Positions 49,441 through 58,310 of a stretch of 64,000 nt of DNA are shown here, in pieces (within the stretch, counting starts at the first letter, position 1; every line of letters begins with the position of its first letter). A model generated the notes under the pieces. That model did no database searches, had not been told where the DNA came from, and saw only the letters and a list, made by a program, of their open reading frames with translations. Made by a program: the position numbers and the translations under genes. Source of the stretch: CATQGW01 sp965242565 (GTDB lineage: Bacteria; Chloroflexota; Dehalococcoidia; Bin125); assembly GCA_965242565.1 (NCBI GenBank), contig OZ251457.1, positions 2,790,001 through 2,854,000 on the forward strand, given 5' to 3'.

Positions 49441-50373
49441 TCATTCGCCCTCAAGGGGCATGCTGAGGTAGCGCTCGCCGGTGTCGCAGATCGTCGTCAC
49501 CACGCGCCGGCCGGGGCCGAGCTCGCGCGCCAACTCGACGGCCGCGTGGACATTCGCGCCCGAGGAAATCCCGGCCAGAATGCCCTCCTCGCGCGTCAGA
49601 CGACTCGTCATCGCCATCGCATCCTCGTCGCTCACGCCGAGCACCTCGTCGTAGACGGCGCGATTCAGTACGCCGGGCACAAACGATGCGCCGATGCCCT
49701 GGATCTGGTGGACGGCGAAGCGCCCGCCCTGGAGGACGGGGGAGCGCTCGGGTTCGACGGCCACGATTCGCAGCTCCGGCTTGCGTTCGCGCAGCCATTC
49801 GCCGACGCCTGTGATCGTACCGCCGGTGCCGACGCCGGTCACGAATGCGTCGAGCTCGCCGTCGAGCGCGGCCCAAATCTCCGGCGCCGTCGTGCGCCGA
49901 TGCATCTCCGGATTGGAGAGGTTCAGAAACTGCTGCGGCATGAAATAGCCCGGCTCCGAGGCCAGTTCTTCCGCCGCGAACACCGCCCCGGTCATCCCCT
50001 CAATCGCCGGCGTCAGCAGCACCTCCGCGCCGAACCGCTCCAGCAACCGCCGCCGCTCGCGGCTCATGTCCTCCGGCATCGTCAGCACCAGCCGATAGCC
50101 CTTCACCGCCGCCACCAGCGCCAACCCCACCCCTGTGTTGCCCGAGGTCGGCTCTACAATTGTGTCGCCCGCCTTCAGCGCGCCGCTGCACTCCGCCTCT
50201 TCAATCATCGCCCGCGCGATCCGATCCTTGACCGAGCCGCCCGGATTGAGCGATTCGAGCTTGGCCACGATCTCCGCTCCGTCGCTCGGCGCGACGCGCC
50301 GCAGGCGCACCATCGGCGTCGCGCCGATCAGGTCGAGCACGGTTTCGGCAACAGGCGGCCGTTGCAGTGTCAC
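49441..50373 (-). CDS. cysK: Cysteine synthase A (O-acetylserine sulfhydrylase)
   Basis: A 310-residue PLP enzyme. NPGGSVKDRIARAMIEEAE has Lys49; PTSGNTGVGLALVAAVKGY and GTGVGTGGTITGVGEWL-type loops bind substrate carboxylate and PLP phosphate. The C-terminal CDTGERYLS is the CysK signature. It should form cysteine from O-acetylserine and sulfide. It follows the Rrf2 regulator by 35 bp and precedes the carrier-E1 fusion, giving the operon both a sulfide route and a carrier route to cysteine. Confidence 0.92.
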   Translation of the reverse strand: MTLQRPPVAETVLDLIGATPMVRLRRVAPSDGAEIVAKLESLNPGGSVKDRIARAMIEEAECSGALKAGDTIVEPTSGNTGVGLALVAAVKGYRLVLTMPEDMSRERRRLLERFGAEVLLTPAIEGMTGAVFAAEELASEPGYFMPQQFLNLSNPEMHRRTTAPEIWAALDGELDAFVTGVGTGGTITGVGEWLRERKPELRIVAVEPERSPVLQGGRFAVHQIQGIGASFVPGVLNRAVYDEVLGVSDEDAMAMTSRLTREEGILAGISSGANVHAAVELARELGPGRRVVTTICDTGERYLSMPLEGE

Positions 50374-50408
50374 GTCGGTCTCGGCTTCCGCTCGCTCGGT
50401 CCTGGCTC

Positions 50409-50843
50409 TCAGATGTGGTAGCGGCCGCCGGCGGCGGCCTCCTGCCGGGCGAGATCCTCAACGGTGCGACCGTTGAGCACCTCCAGAATGGCCGCCTGCA
50501 CATCCGCCCAGAGGCGGACCTGTGCGGCGGCCCCGGTACAGCGCTCCAGCGGCGCTTCCTCGAGGCACGCGCCGGGCGCAATCGGCCCCTCCAGCGCCTG
50601 CACCACCGCATCCAGCCGAATTGCCGCCGCCGGCGCCGCCAGCTGATGGCCTCCCTGCGCCCCGCGCGTCGAGCGGATGAAGCCCGCCGTCCGCAGCCGC
50701 CCCAGCACCTGCCCCACCAGCGAGGCCGGAATCGCCTGCCGCGCCGCGATCTCGCTGCTCGGAATCGGCCCCGCTCCGGCATGCTGCGCCAGATCCACCA
50801 GTGCGCGGATGCCGTAATCGCTCTTGCTCGACAGCTTCATCAT
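50409..50843 (-). CDS. Rrf2-family transcriptional regulator
   Basis: A 144-residue Rrf2/CymR/IscR-type regulator. The N-terminal winged helix reads KLSSKSDYGIRALVDLAQHAG, with wing RSTRGAQGGHQLA. The family cluster region has only two cysteines (C93 and C102), not the three of IscR, so it may bind a different cluster, or act like CymR without one. It heads the cysteine series and faces cysH, so control of sulfur assimilation and of itself is likely. An 18-bp palindrome in the divergent gap is the probable operator. Confidence 0.88.
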   Translation of the reverse strand: MMKLSSKSDYGIRALVDLAQHAGAGPIPSSEIAARQAIPASLVGQVLGRLRTAGFIRSTRGAQGGHQLAAPAAAIRLDAVVQALEGPIAPGACLEEAPLERCTGAAAQVRLWADVQAAILEVLNGRTVEDLARQEAAAGGRYHI

Positions 50844-50957
50844 CGCCGTTGCGCCGGTCCGTCAGACGCGCCGTCCGCGGCGCGCCGCTACGATGATGAC
50901 AATCCTAACCGAAATGGTCCCATTTCGCCCAGCGAGCCTCCGATCAGTGAGCGACAG
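50844..50957. promoter_or_regulatory. Divergent rrf2 / cysH control region with perfect palindrome
   Basis: CGAAATGGTCCCATTTCG at 50910-50927 is a perfect palindrome with 8-bp arms and a TC centre. A minus-strand TAGGAT (50902-50907) and a plus-strand TACGAT (50889-50894) could be the two -10 elements. The palindrome would lie just upstream of the first and just downstream of the cysH start point, so one bound regulator could control both. Sequence facts are direct; the roles are inferred. Confidence 0.6.
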
Positions 50958-51749
50958 ATGACACACACCGCCTCCACCGCCGCCTCCACCGCCGCCTACG
51001 ACGCAGCCGAGGCTGCCGCCCGCCTCGAACGCGCCCATCCAGCCGACATCATCGCCGAGGCGCTCAACCGCTTCCCCGGCCTCAGCATCTCTTTCAGCGG
51101 CGCGGAGGATGTCGCCCTGATCGACATGGCCCACCGCGCCGTCGGCCCGCACGGCTTCCGCGTCTTTTCGCTCGACACCGGCCGCCTGCACGGCGAGACG
51201 CTGGCCTACATCGAGACCGTGCGCGAGCACTACGGCATCACGATCGACATCTACAGCCCGCAGGCCCCAGCCCTCGAAGCGCTGGTGCGCGAAAAAGGGC
51301 TGTTCTCCTTCCGCCGCGACGGACACGCCGAGTGCTGCGGCATCCGCAAGGTCGAGCCGCTCTCCCGCGCCCTCGCAGGCGTCGCCGCCTTCGCCACCGG
51401 CCAGCGCAAGGACCAGAGCCCGGGTACCCGCGCCGACCTGCCCGTCGTCCAATTCGATGGCCAAACCGACGGCGCCCGGGTCAAATTCAACCCGCTCGCC
51501 AACTTCCGCTCCGAGCAGGTCTGGGACTACATCCTCAGCTACGGCGCGCCCTACAACCCGCTGCACGAGCGCGGCTTCAAATCGATCGGCTGCGAACCCT
51601 GCACCCGCGCCACCAACCCCGGCGAACACGAGCGTGCCGGCCGCTGGTGGTGGGAAGAAGCCACCCAAAAAGAGTGCGGCCTGCACGCCGTCAACTTGGC
51701 TGCCAATCCAGCTGCCACCCCGCCCGTCAATCCGGCCGCGTCCGACTGA
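50958..51749 (+). CDS. cysH: APS-type phosphoadenylyl/adenylyl-sulfate reductase
   Basis: A 263-residue reductase of the PAPS-reductase fold. SISFSGAEDVALIDM is the modified P-loop. ECCGIRK (C126, C127) and CEPCTRA (C212, C215) form the four-Cys [4Fe-4S] site found in enzymes that reduce adenylyl sulfate. KECGLH (C240) is the catalytic Cys that attacks sulfur. It makes sulfite for the cysteine pathway. It is divergent from the Rrf2 regulator, and its 3' end overlaps the convergent glutaredoxin-like gene by 23 bp. No sulfite reductase or sulfurylase gene is in the window. Confidence 0.92.
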   Translation: MTHTASTAASTAAYDAAEAAARLERAHPADIIAEALNRFPGLSISFSGAEDVALIDMAHRAVGPHGFRVFSLDTGRLHGETLAYIETVREHYGITIDIYSPQAPALEALVREKGLFSFRRDGHAECCGIRKVEPLSRALAGVAAFATGQRKDQSPGTRADLPVVQFDGQTDGARVKFNPLANFRSEQVWDYILSYGAPYNPLHERGFKSIGCEPCTRATNPGEHERAGRWWWEEATQKECGLHAVNLAANPAATPPVNPAASD

Positions 51750-52008
51750 GCGCAACGCCCAGCTCGCGCGCCAGCGCCGCCGGATCGACCCGCTCCGCGG
51801 CCAGCTCGAGCTCCTCGCCGCCGAACTTCAGCGCCACGACGGGCACGCGCGGCCCAAAGCGCCGCTCCAGCGCCTCGTTCTCCTCAACACCGCGCTCGGA
51901 CCATGGCAGACCGCGCGCTGCCGCAATCGAACGCACCGCAGCCGCAGCCCGGTCGCAGGCCGCGCACTCCGCCCGCCGATAGAGCACGATCCGCGGCTGC
52001 TCCGTCAT
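51727..52008 (-). CDS. Glutaredoxin-like (DUF836-type) protein
   Basis: A 93-residue thioredoxin-fold protein. IVLYRRAECAACDRA gives a CxxC active site (C15, C18), PVVALKFGGEEL the cis-Pro region, followed by a C-terminal helix. It matches short glutaredoxin-like DUF836 proteins. A role as reductant for the facing CysH or for peroxiredoxins is plausible. The ATG at 52008 lies 4 bp after the Lgt stop; longer in-frame starts fall inside lgt and give Arg-rich sequence. Confidence 0.8.
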   Translation of the reverse strand: MTEQPRIVLYRRAECAACDRAAAAVRSIAAARGLPWSERGVEENEALERRFGPRVPVVALKFGGEELELAAERVDPAALARELGVALSRTRPD

Positions 52009-52012
52009 CGCC

Positions 52013-52966
52013 CTAGCCCCGCGCCAGACCGCCGCGCCGCAGCCGCCCGCTTCGAGGCGGCGCGCCGCGCCCACCGCCCGACTCCCCGCCGCCCCCGCTC
52101 GCCCGCGACCCCCGCAGCAGCCAGGCCGCCATCGCCAACGCCGCCGCGCCCGTGACCATCGCCGTGATCTGCGGCACCGAGAGGCCGCCGATCGCCAGCG
52201 CCTCGTCGGTGCGCATGATCGAGAGCGTGCCGCGGACGAGGGCGTAGGCGAGGACATAGACGACGAAGCGCCAGCCGTCGCCGATCGGGAAGCGGCGCAT
52301 CCAAAGGAGGATGCCGAGAATCACGAAATCGAGGATCGGCTCGTAGCCGCCGGCCACCGGATGCACCGGCACCGGCGCTTCGCCGGCGAACTCGCGCGCG
52401 CCGCGAAACCACGGTTCCACGGCCTCCCCGTTCTCCCAGACGGCCCACGGCCCGTCCGTCTGGGGGTGGGTGTAGCGGAAGGCCCAGGGGAGGTCGGTTT
52501 GGGAGGCGAAGTGTTCGCCGTTGACGAAGTCGCCGAAGCGGCCGATGGCCTGGCCGAGAATCATGCCGGGGGCGGCCACATCGAGGGCCAGCCACTTCGG
52601 GAATGTCGGCTTGAAGATCGACACGTAGATAAAGCCGCCGAGGACGCCGCCGATCATCGCTCCGTAGATCGAGATGCCGCCGTCGGTGAGGGCGAACAGG
52701 TCGCCGAATTCGCGGATCTGGTCGGTGTGCTCCAGAATCCACAGCACCCGCGCGCCGATGATGCCGGAGATGACGGAGACGATGGCGATGCTCATCGCCT
52801 CGTCGGGGTTGAGTCGGGCCTGGCGGGCGAGGCGGATGGAAAGCCAGACGCCGGCGGCGATGCCGACGGCGGTGAAGAATCCGTGCCAGGTGATCTCGAA
52901 TCCGCCGGCGTCGAGCAGGACGGGGTTGATGCGGATGTTGATGGCGGCGATCAGCGAGTGGGGCAC
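52013..52966 (-). CDS. lgt: Prolipoprotein diacylglyceryl transferase
   Basis: A 317-residue membrane enzyme with seven hydrophobic segments. WHGFFTAVGIAAGVWLSIRLA is the first conserved part. LGQAIGRFGDFVNGEHFA is the Lgt signature with the essential Arg, Asn and Glu residues. It transfers diacylglycerol from phosphatidylglycerol to lipobox Cys in the membrane; the lipoprotein at 35521 is a candidate client. A 40-residue Gly/Arg-rich tail is extra. It lies 30 bp after the methyltransferase-nuclease gene on the same strand. Confidence 0.93.
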   Translation of the reverse strand: MPHSLIAAINIRINPVLLDAGGFEITWHGFFTAVGIAAGVWLSIRLARQARLNPDEAMSIAIVSVISGIIGARVLWILEHTDQIREFGDLFALTDGGISIYGAMIGGVLGGFIYVSIFKPTFPKWLALDVAAPGMILGQAIGRFGDFVNGEHFASQTDLPWAFRYTHPQTDGPWAVWENGEAVEPWFRGAREFAGEAPVPVHPVAGGYEPILDFVILGILLWMRRFPIGDGWRFVVYVLAYALVRGTLSIMRTDEALAIGGLSVPQITAMVTGAAALAMAAWLLRGSRASGGGGESGGGRGAPPRSGRLRRGGLARG

Positions 52967-52996
52967 AGAGTGAGCCTACCCTCTACCCGCTCAAGC

Positions 52997-54577
52997 TCAG
53001 AGCAGGCGGCGGCGCTCCCAGGAGGCGGGGATGGGGAGATCGGGGAAGCGGCCCTCGAAGTAGTCGGCGAGGGACCAGACCTGGACGATGGGGTAGTCGC
53101 TGTCGCCGATCGTGACGCGCCCGGCGCGGCGGGCGGCGGCGCGGACGCCGTCGCTGACGTCGGCCATGGTGATGAAGACGCCGAGGTCGGCGTTGGCGTC
53201 GTCGAGCGCGCCGCGGAAGGCCTGGACATCGGCGGGGTTGACGCGGCCGGACTTGACCTGGGCGACGGCGAGGCCGTCGGGGCGGCGGCGGCCGTCGGTT
53301 TTGCGGAAGCGCATGCGTCCGTCGATGCCGCCGTCGCCGCGTTGGCGCTCGTTGGGCCGAAAGCCGCGCAGGCGCTGGATGGCCCAGGTTTCGAATTGGA
53401 AGGGATCGCGGCGGCCGAGGTCGCGCGCCGCAGCCAGATCCTGCGGCGCGCCCACCACCCGCGGCTCCACGCCGATCTCATGCAGCCAGTCTTCAACAAT
53501 CCCGACCGCCAGATGGGTCACATCGATGCCCGCCCAGCGGCGCCCGAGCCGCTCCGCGCTGACCACCGCGGTCCCGCAGCCGCAGAACGGATCGAGCACC
53601 AGGTCGCCGGGCCGGGAGGCGACGGTGATGATCCGGTCCAGCAGCGCCGGCGGCTTCTGCGTGGGATAGCCGCGCCGATCGGAGTCGCGCGCGCCCAGCG
53701 GCCCGATATCCGTCCAAATCTCGTCCAGCGGCCGCCCGCGCTGCTCGTCGAGATAGCGCTTCAACCGCGGCACCGCCCCCGGCCGCGCCTGCGCAATGCG
53801 GCCTTCGTCGTAGGCCCGCTGCATGCGCTCCTGCGTCCAGCGCCAGACTCGCGTCACCCCCAGAAACTCATAGGTCAGATTCGGGCGATCCTTGTTTGGA
53901 TTGGTCAGATTGTCGAGCGAATAGCGCCGCCCGTCGGCATCCTGATGCCGGTATTGCTCGAGCGTGTCCGGATCGATCTGGTCCATCTCGTACGGGACGA
54001 ACATCTCGCCGCCGCCCCAGAAGGCGTCCGGACTCCCCTCGTAGACGAGCACCCAATCCTGGTTGCGCGGGAACCGACGGGTCGCCAGACCTTTGGCGTG
54101 CGCGCGCCGCCAGACGATGTGATTGCGGAAACGATCCCGCTCAAACACTGTGTCCATCACGATCTTCAAGTAATGTCCCGCCGTCGTGTCGCAGTGCAGG
54201 AAGATGTTGCCCGTGGGCTTGAGCACGCGCCGCAGTTCCACCAGCCGCACGCCCATCATGCAGAGATACGCCGTCAGCTGATTCTCGCCCAGCGAGTCCG
54301 CCAGCGCGTTGAGCAGGTTGCCGGTTTTGGTGCCGTTCAGATCCAGCAGCGCGTCCACCGCGTCGGGACCCCAGTGCCACGTATCCTCAAACGCCCGAAT
54401 CTGCGACGGCGCGGTGTTCCCGCTCTCATCTTTGAACAGCACATTGTAGCTCGCGTTCGAGTTGAACGGCGGATCCAGATAAATCAGATCCACCGAATCA
54501 TCCGGAAACTCCTCGCGCAGCACATCGAGGTTGTCCCCGTAAAACAGCGTGCCGTCCATCCCCGATGCGTCGCTCAT
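52997..54577 (-). CDS. DNA adenine methyltransferase fused to Mrr-like nuclease domain
   Basis: A 526-residue protein. The N-terminal two thirds are a beta-class amino-methyltransferase, with catalytic IYLDPPFNSN (D35-F38) first and SAM-binding LDPFCGCGTAVVSAE at about residue 326. The C-terminal 120 residues contain GDGGIDGRMRF (about 419) and VAQVKSG (about 441), the D...QxK arrangement of Mrr-type PD-(D/E)xK nucleases. This makes a single-chain modification-restriction or modification-repair protein. The start overlaps the ResB stop by 4 bp. No specificity subunit, helicase or separate nuclease is nearby. Confidence 0.88.
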   Translation of the reverse strand: MSDASGMDGTLFYGDNLDVLREEFPDDSVDLIYLDPPFNSNASYNVLFKDESGNTAPSQIRAFEDTWHWGPDAVDALLDLNGTKTGNLLNALADSLGENQLTAYLCMMGVRLVELRRVLKPTGNIFLHCDTTAGHYLKIVMDTVFERDRFRNHIVWRRAHAKGLATRRFPRNQDWVLVYEGSPDAFWGGGEMFVPYEMDQIDPDTLEQYRHQDADGRRYSLDNLTNPNKDRPNLTYEFLGVTRVWRWTQERMQRAYDEGRIAQARPGAVPRLKRYLDEQRGRPLDEIWTDIGPLGARDSDRRGYPTQKPPALLDRIITVASRPGDLVLDPFCGCGTAVVSAERLGRRWAGIDVTHLAVGIVEDWLHEIGVEPRVVGAPQDLAAARDLGRRDPFQFETWAIQRLRGFRPNERQRGDGGIDGRMRFRKTDGRRRPDGLAVAQVKSGRVNPADVQAFRGALDDANADLGVFITMADVSDGVRAAARRAGRVTIGDSDYPIVQVWSLADYFEGRFPDLPIPASWERRRLL

Positions 54578-56799
54578 CGTTGCTCATCCTCGTTCTGCCC
54601 GCCAGCGTAATCGTCGCCGAAGCGGTTGCGCAGCCGGCCCGTCCGCGCAGGCGGCGGCGCGGCGCCGCCCGCTGCCTGCGCCGCGATCCGCTCCAGCTCG
54701 CGCGCCAGCCGCACTCCGTGTCCGGCCTGGCCGGCCAGCGCGATCCGCTCGCCCGTCGCCCGCGCCCAGATGCGCCGGCGCGGCATGAAAAACGTCGTCG
54801 ACATCCCCACCACGCCCAGCGCCGCCGCGATCCAGAACAGCACCCCGCCCGGATCGCGCCGCACGTTCAACCCCGTGAACTCGCGGGGCCCGGCGAACTC
54901 ATAGCGGTAGCCGTTGGCGGCGATTTCCTCGCCCTCGTCGAGCTCGATTCGCGCTGCGCCCCCACCCAGGCCCAGCACCAGCCGCGCCGGACGCCCCACC
55001 TGCCCGCCCGCGCTCGTCGCGTTGGTGCCCACCGCCAGCTCCACATCCTCGCCGCCCATCGCGTTGAACTGCTCGGCCGTGCGCGCCTGTCCGAAACGCT
55101 CCAGCGCCAACAGCGCCGACCCCTCCGCGCCGGGCAAATCATCGACCGTGATCCAGAACACCGACTCCGCTCCGAGATACGTCAGCTCAATCGAGCCCAC
55201 CCGCCGCGACTCCCCCACCGGCAGCCGTCCCTGCCGCGTCGTGTCGCGCTCGTCGCCCAGGTACTCCAGCCGGTACTCCGATGCCGCGCCGCCCAACGAC
55301 GCCGTCTCGCCGCGCGCCAGCTGACCGCGCGCCGCCGCGTCGCTGAATGCGTAGTAGAAGAAGTCGCGCTCCGCGCCCGCCTCGCGGAAGCCCACCGCCA
55401 CCCGCTCGCCCGAAGGCAGCGTCAACACCGCCAGCCGCGCGTCGCCCTCTCGCAGATCAAGACTCACCGGCCCGTCAATCAGCTTCTCCCCGTCCGCAGT
55501 CGTCAGCCGCACCAGCGGCGCCCACGGCGTCGCCTCTCCCACTCCCAGCTGCGCCAGCGTCAGCGCCGCCGCCTCCGGCGCATCCGCGCTCAGCTCCAGC
55601 AGCCGGTAGTGGAACTCGAGCTCCGTCGTCTCGCCCGAATCACCGGGAATCAGCGCGATCGCCAGGCTGCGCTCCCCGAAGAGCGGAATTATCGTGTAGG
55701 CCGCGCCTTCCGGAGCCTCCCCCGCCACCGCGTACTGCAAGCCCAGCACCTCTTCGCTGACCGGCGCCCCGTCGCGCTCGATCCGCACCCGCGGGCCGAC
55801 CAGCTGCTGGTCCATGAAATGCGTCTCCGAATAGACCAGCTGCCCCGTCGCGTGGTCGTAAATCTGCAGCGCCGCGCCGTGCTCCCAATACGACGCCTGA
55901 TGCACGCGGTAGCCCGCCGCATGCAGCGGCCCGTTCACCGTCACGTCGCCCGCCGCCGCCACCACCCCGCCCTCCGCCACCTGCACTAGGCTGCGGAAAT
56001 CCAACGCCTGTCCGTCGTCTGCGAAGCGGGCGATGGCGTCGTCGACGATGATCTGGATCTGGGGGCGCTCCGCGCCGGGCGCGAAGAGGGGATGGCTTTC
56101 GCCTTCGGCGACCCAGAACTGATACTCCTCGCCCCCGAACTTCGTCACCAGCGTCGCTCCCAGCAGGAGCAGCAAGGCGAGGTGGGTGACGAACGTCGCC
56201 AGCTGCGTCCAGCCGAAGCGGTCGGCGAACAGCTCCACCGCCCCGTCCGACTCTGCAATCCGCTCCACTCGGTAGCGTCGCGCCCGCAGCGTGTCGCTCA
56301 GCGCCGCCGCCTGCGCGTCCGCCGTTGACGGCTCCGCCAGATCCAGCGCGAAGCGGTGGCGGGCGCGCTCGAAATAGGCCGCATTCACCCGCCGCGGCGG
56401 ACGCCGCACCGTCCGCCAGATCGGCGGCGCCCGACTCACGGTGCAGACCGCAATCGCCAGCGCGACCAGCGCGACCAGCGCGAACCAGTAGGGCTGCTTG
56501 TAGAGGTTGAACACGCCACCCCTGGCGTCGTAGAACCACGGGAACTCGGCCAGCGCGTCGGTCGTGAAGCCGAATGTCCCGCGCTGCGCCTCGATGTGCT
56601 GCTCGACCTGCTCCGGGATGTCCGCCAGCTGCGGCGGTACCTGCGGGATGATCACCCCGGCCGCCGAGAACAGCGCCGCAACCAGAATCAGCCCGGCCGC
56701 CCAGCGCACCGACGTCAGCCGCCGCCAGATCCAATAGGCCGGATGCGGCAGCCCAACCCGCCCGAGCGGCCGCCGCGACCTTGAATGAACAGCGGCCAT
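54574..56799 (-). CDS. resB: Cytochrome c biogenesis protein ResB (Ccs1)
   Basis: A 741-residue ResB-type protein. The N-terminus has a helix after WRRLTSVRWAAGLILVAALFSAAGVIIPQ, then two more helices (WFALVALVALAIAVCTV and LATFVTHLALLLLLGATLV). A very large extracytoplasmic domain (about 200-640) is followed by a last helix near FWIAAALGVVGMSTTFFMP. ResB works with ResC/CcsA in system II haem delivery; no CcsA gene is present in the window. The ATG at 56799 has GAGGGG upstream. The C-terminal tail is disordered. Confidence 0.87.
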   Translation of the reverse strand: MAAVHSRSRRPLGRVGLPHPAYWIWRRLTSVRWAAGLILVAALFSAAGVIIPQVPPQLADIPEQVEQHIEAQRGTFGFTTDALAEFPWFYDARGGVFNLYKQPYWFALVALVALAIAVCTVSRAPPIWRTVRRPPRRVNAAYFERARHRFALDLAEPSTADAQAAALSDTLRARRYRVERIAESDGAVELFADRFGWTQLATFVTHLALLLLLGATLVTKFGGEEYQFWVAEGESHPLFAPGAERPQIQIIVDDAIARFADDGQALDFRSLVQVAEGGVVAAAGDVTVNGPLHAAGYRVHQASYWEHGAALQIYDHATGQLVYSETHFMDQQLVGPRVRIERDGAPVSEEVLGLQYAVAGEAPEGAAYTIIPLFGERSLAIALIPGDSGETTELEFHYRLLELSADAPEAAALTLAQLGVGEATPWAPLVRLTTADGEKLIDGPVSLDLREGDARLAVLTLPSGERVAVGFREAGAERDFFYYAFSDAAARGQLARGETASLGGAASEYRLEYLGDERDTTRQGRLPVGESRRVGSIELTYLGAESVFWITVDDLPGAEGSALLALERFGQARTAEQFNAMGGEDVELAVGTNATSAGGQVGRPARLVLGLGGGAARIELDEGEEIAANGYRYEFAGPREFTGLNVRRDPGGVLFWIAAALGVVGMSTTFFMPRRRIWARATGERIALAGQAGHGVRLARELERIAAQAAGGAAPPPARTGRLRNRFGDDYAGGQNEDEQR

Positions 56800-56827
56800 C
56801 GACCCCTCAGATCCTCCGCTCCTCAGC

Positions 56828-57910
56828 CTACCCCCCACCCCCATGCTTCAGACCGTGGCCCGTCAGCGGGATCACCACTTCGGCATCGTCCGCAATCGTT
56901 CCGTCCCCGCGCAGCGACTCCAGCGCCGCGACTGCGACGGCCGAGGTCGGCTCAACCCACAGCCCGCAGCCCCCCAGCTCCCGCTGCGCCTCCAGAATCG
57001 CCTCTTCCGAAACGGCGACCGCCGCCCCCTTCGTCGCCCGCAGCGCCGCAACCAGCTCGGCCAGACGCGGCGGCTCGGCGATCGCGATCCCGTCGGCGGT
57101 GGTCGGCCCGGGCGGGCGCGGCGGTTCGCCGTTGACGGCCGCGACCAGCGGCGCGATCGCCTCCGCCTGCGCGGCGTGCAGGCGCGGGAGGCGCTCGATC
57201 TTTCCGACTTCGAGCAGCTCCTCGAAGCCGCGCCGCAGTCCCAGCAGCAGCGAGCCGTTGCCCACCGGCAGCACGATGTGGTCCGGCGCTGCGACCGACG
57301 TCGCCCCCATCATCTGCCATGTCAACTCCCATGCCGCATCTTTCATCCCTTCCGCGAAATACGGGCTGAGATTGTGCGACAGATACGGCGCGCCCTGTTC
57401 GGCGGCGAAGCGCCGCGCCGCCGCGCCCGACGCCTCCCGCGGTCCCTCCACCGGATGCGCGACGCCGCCCACCGCCTCGATCTGCGCGCGCTTCATCGGC
57501 GGCGCGGACGACGGCAGAAAGATGTGCGCCCGCATCCCCGCCGACGCGCCGTAGGCCGCCAGCGCCGCCCCCGCGTTGCCCGACGAATCGTCCACGAACT
57601 CCCGCACTCCGAAGGCTGCCGCCCCGCCTACCAGCACCGCCGCCCCGCGATCCTTGAACGAACCCGTCGGCGACAGAAACTCCAGCTTCGCGTGAAATCC
57701 TCCGGCCAGCGGCAGACGCATCAACGGCGTCCCGCCGTAGCGCAGCGCGATCGGATGCCACGGGATGCGCGGCAGGTACGCGCGCGTCGGCTCGTCGTAT
57801 TCCACGCGCCACAGCCCGCCGCACTCGCCGCAGCCCGGCTCCAGCGTCGGCGGCTGCGCCCGTCCGCAAGCAAGACAGACCAAGTGGTGCTTATACGCCG
57901 GATACACCAC
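56828..57910 (-). CDS. Threonine-synthase-like PLP enzyme with zinc ribbon
   Basis: A 360-residue PLP fold-type II protein. An N-terminal zinc ribbon (CLACG and CGECGG) precedes the catalytic domain with GSFKDRGAAVL (Schiff-base Lys at about 86), SSGNAGAALAAYGA and LPVGNGSLLLG. The order matches threonine synthase and close relatives. It may form threonine from O-phosphohomoserine, but paralogues act on other substrates. The GTG at 57910 is the only start before the zinc ribbon; the ribosome binding site is weak. It is followed by resB after 28 bp. Confidence 0.8.
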   Translation of the reverse strand: MVYPAYKHHLVCLACGRAQPPTLEPGCGECGGLWRVEYDEPTRAYLPRIPWHPIALRYGGTPLMRLPLAGGFHAKLEFLSPTGSFKDRGAAVLVGGAAAFGVREFVDDSSGNAGAALAAYGASAGMRAHIFLPSSAPPMKRAQIEAVGGVAHPVEGPREASGAAARRFAAEQGAPYLSHNLSPYFAEGMKDAAWELTWQMMGATSVAAPDHIVLPVGNGSLLLGLRRGFEELLEVGKIERLPRLHAAQAEAIAPLVAAVNGEPPRPPGPTTADGIAIAEPPRLAELVAALRATKGAAVAVSEEAILEAQRELGGCGLWVEPTSAVAVAALESLRGDGTIADDAEVVIPLTGHGLKHGGGG

Positions 57911-58310
57911 AGCGGCCGCCGCCTCTCCGCGCGCAGCCTAGGGCGTGTTCACACTTCCGTCTCCCGCGCCGCCCTCCGACTCCCCGCGCCCACTCCGTCA
58001 TACCCGCGCCACCCCCACCCCGTCATACCCGCGGCAAGCGCGGGTATGACGGAGTAGAGAGAGGGGCGGGTGCGACGGTGGGCGGCGGCGCGGGCATGAC
58101 GGAAGTGTGAGCAGGCCCTAACCGCCGCCGCATCATCCGCTGCACGACGGCCAGTGCCGACATAGTGAGCGCCAGTTGACAGCACAGCCGCGGCGCTTAC
58201 CGCCCGTTAACCGCCGCGCGCGCGCCCCTCCATAGCGTTCCTGCGATTGCCGCCGATCGTCACGCGACGAGCGGCGCGGAATTGCAGGAACATTGCAGGA
58301 GCCAGGCGCG
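57911..58310. other. 400-bp divergent gap before the phosphate operon
   Basis: No gene is seen. A TAGGCT -10-like hexamer about 30 bp before the minus-strand gene, a family A palindrome at 58021-58052, two partial tails (CGTCATACCCGCG) and a candidate pho box at 58195-58212 were found. The right part leads to the pstC ribosome binding site. Confidence 0.6.
58195..58212 (+). promoter_or_regulatory. Candidate pho box before pstC
   Basis: GCTTACC and GTTAACC are separated by 4 bp (GCCC), giving the 11-bp spaced direct repeat typical of PhoP/PhoB sites (GTTCACC in actinobacteria). A third, poorer unit (GTTGACA) lies at 58175. The site is about 100 bp before pstC. Assignment rests on position and pattern. 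Confidence 0.35.

Noticed and set aside
50374..50957. Riboswitch or T-box leader for the cysteine genes
   Set aside because: The gaps are short (35 and 114 bp) and show no conserved aptamer or T-box pattern; only the palindrome stands out.
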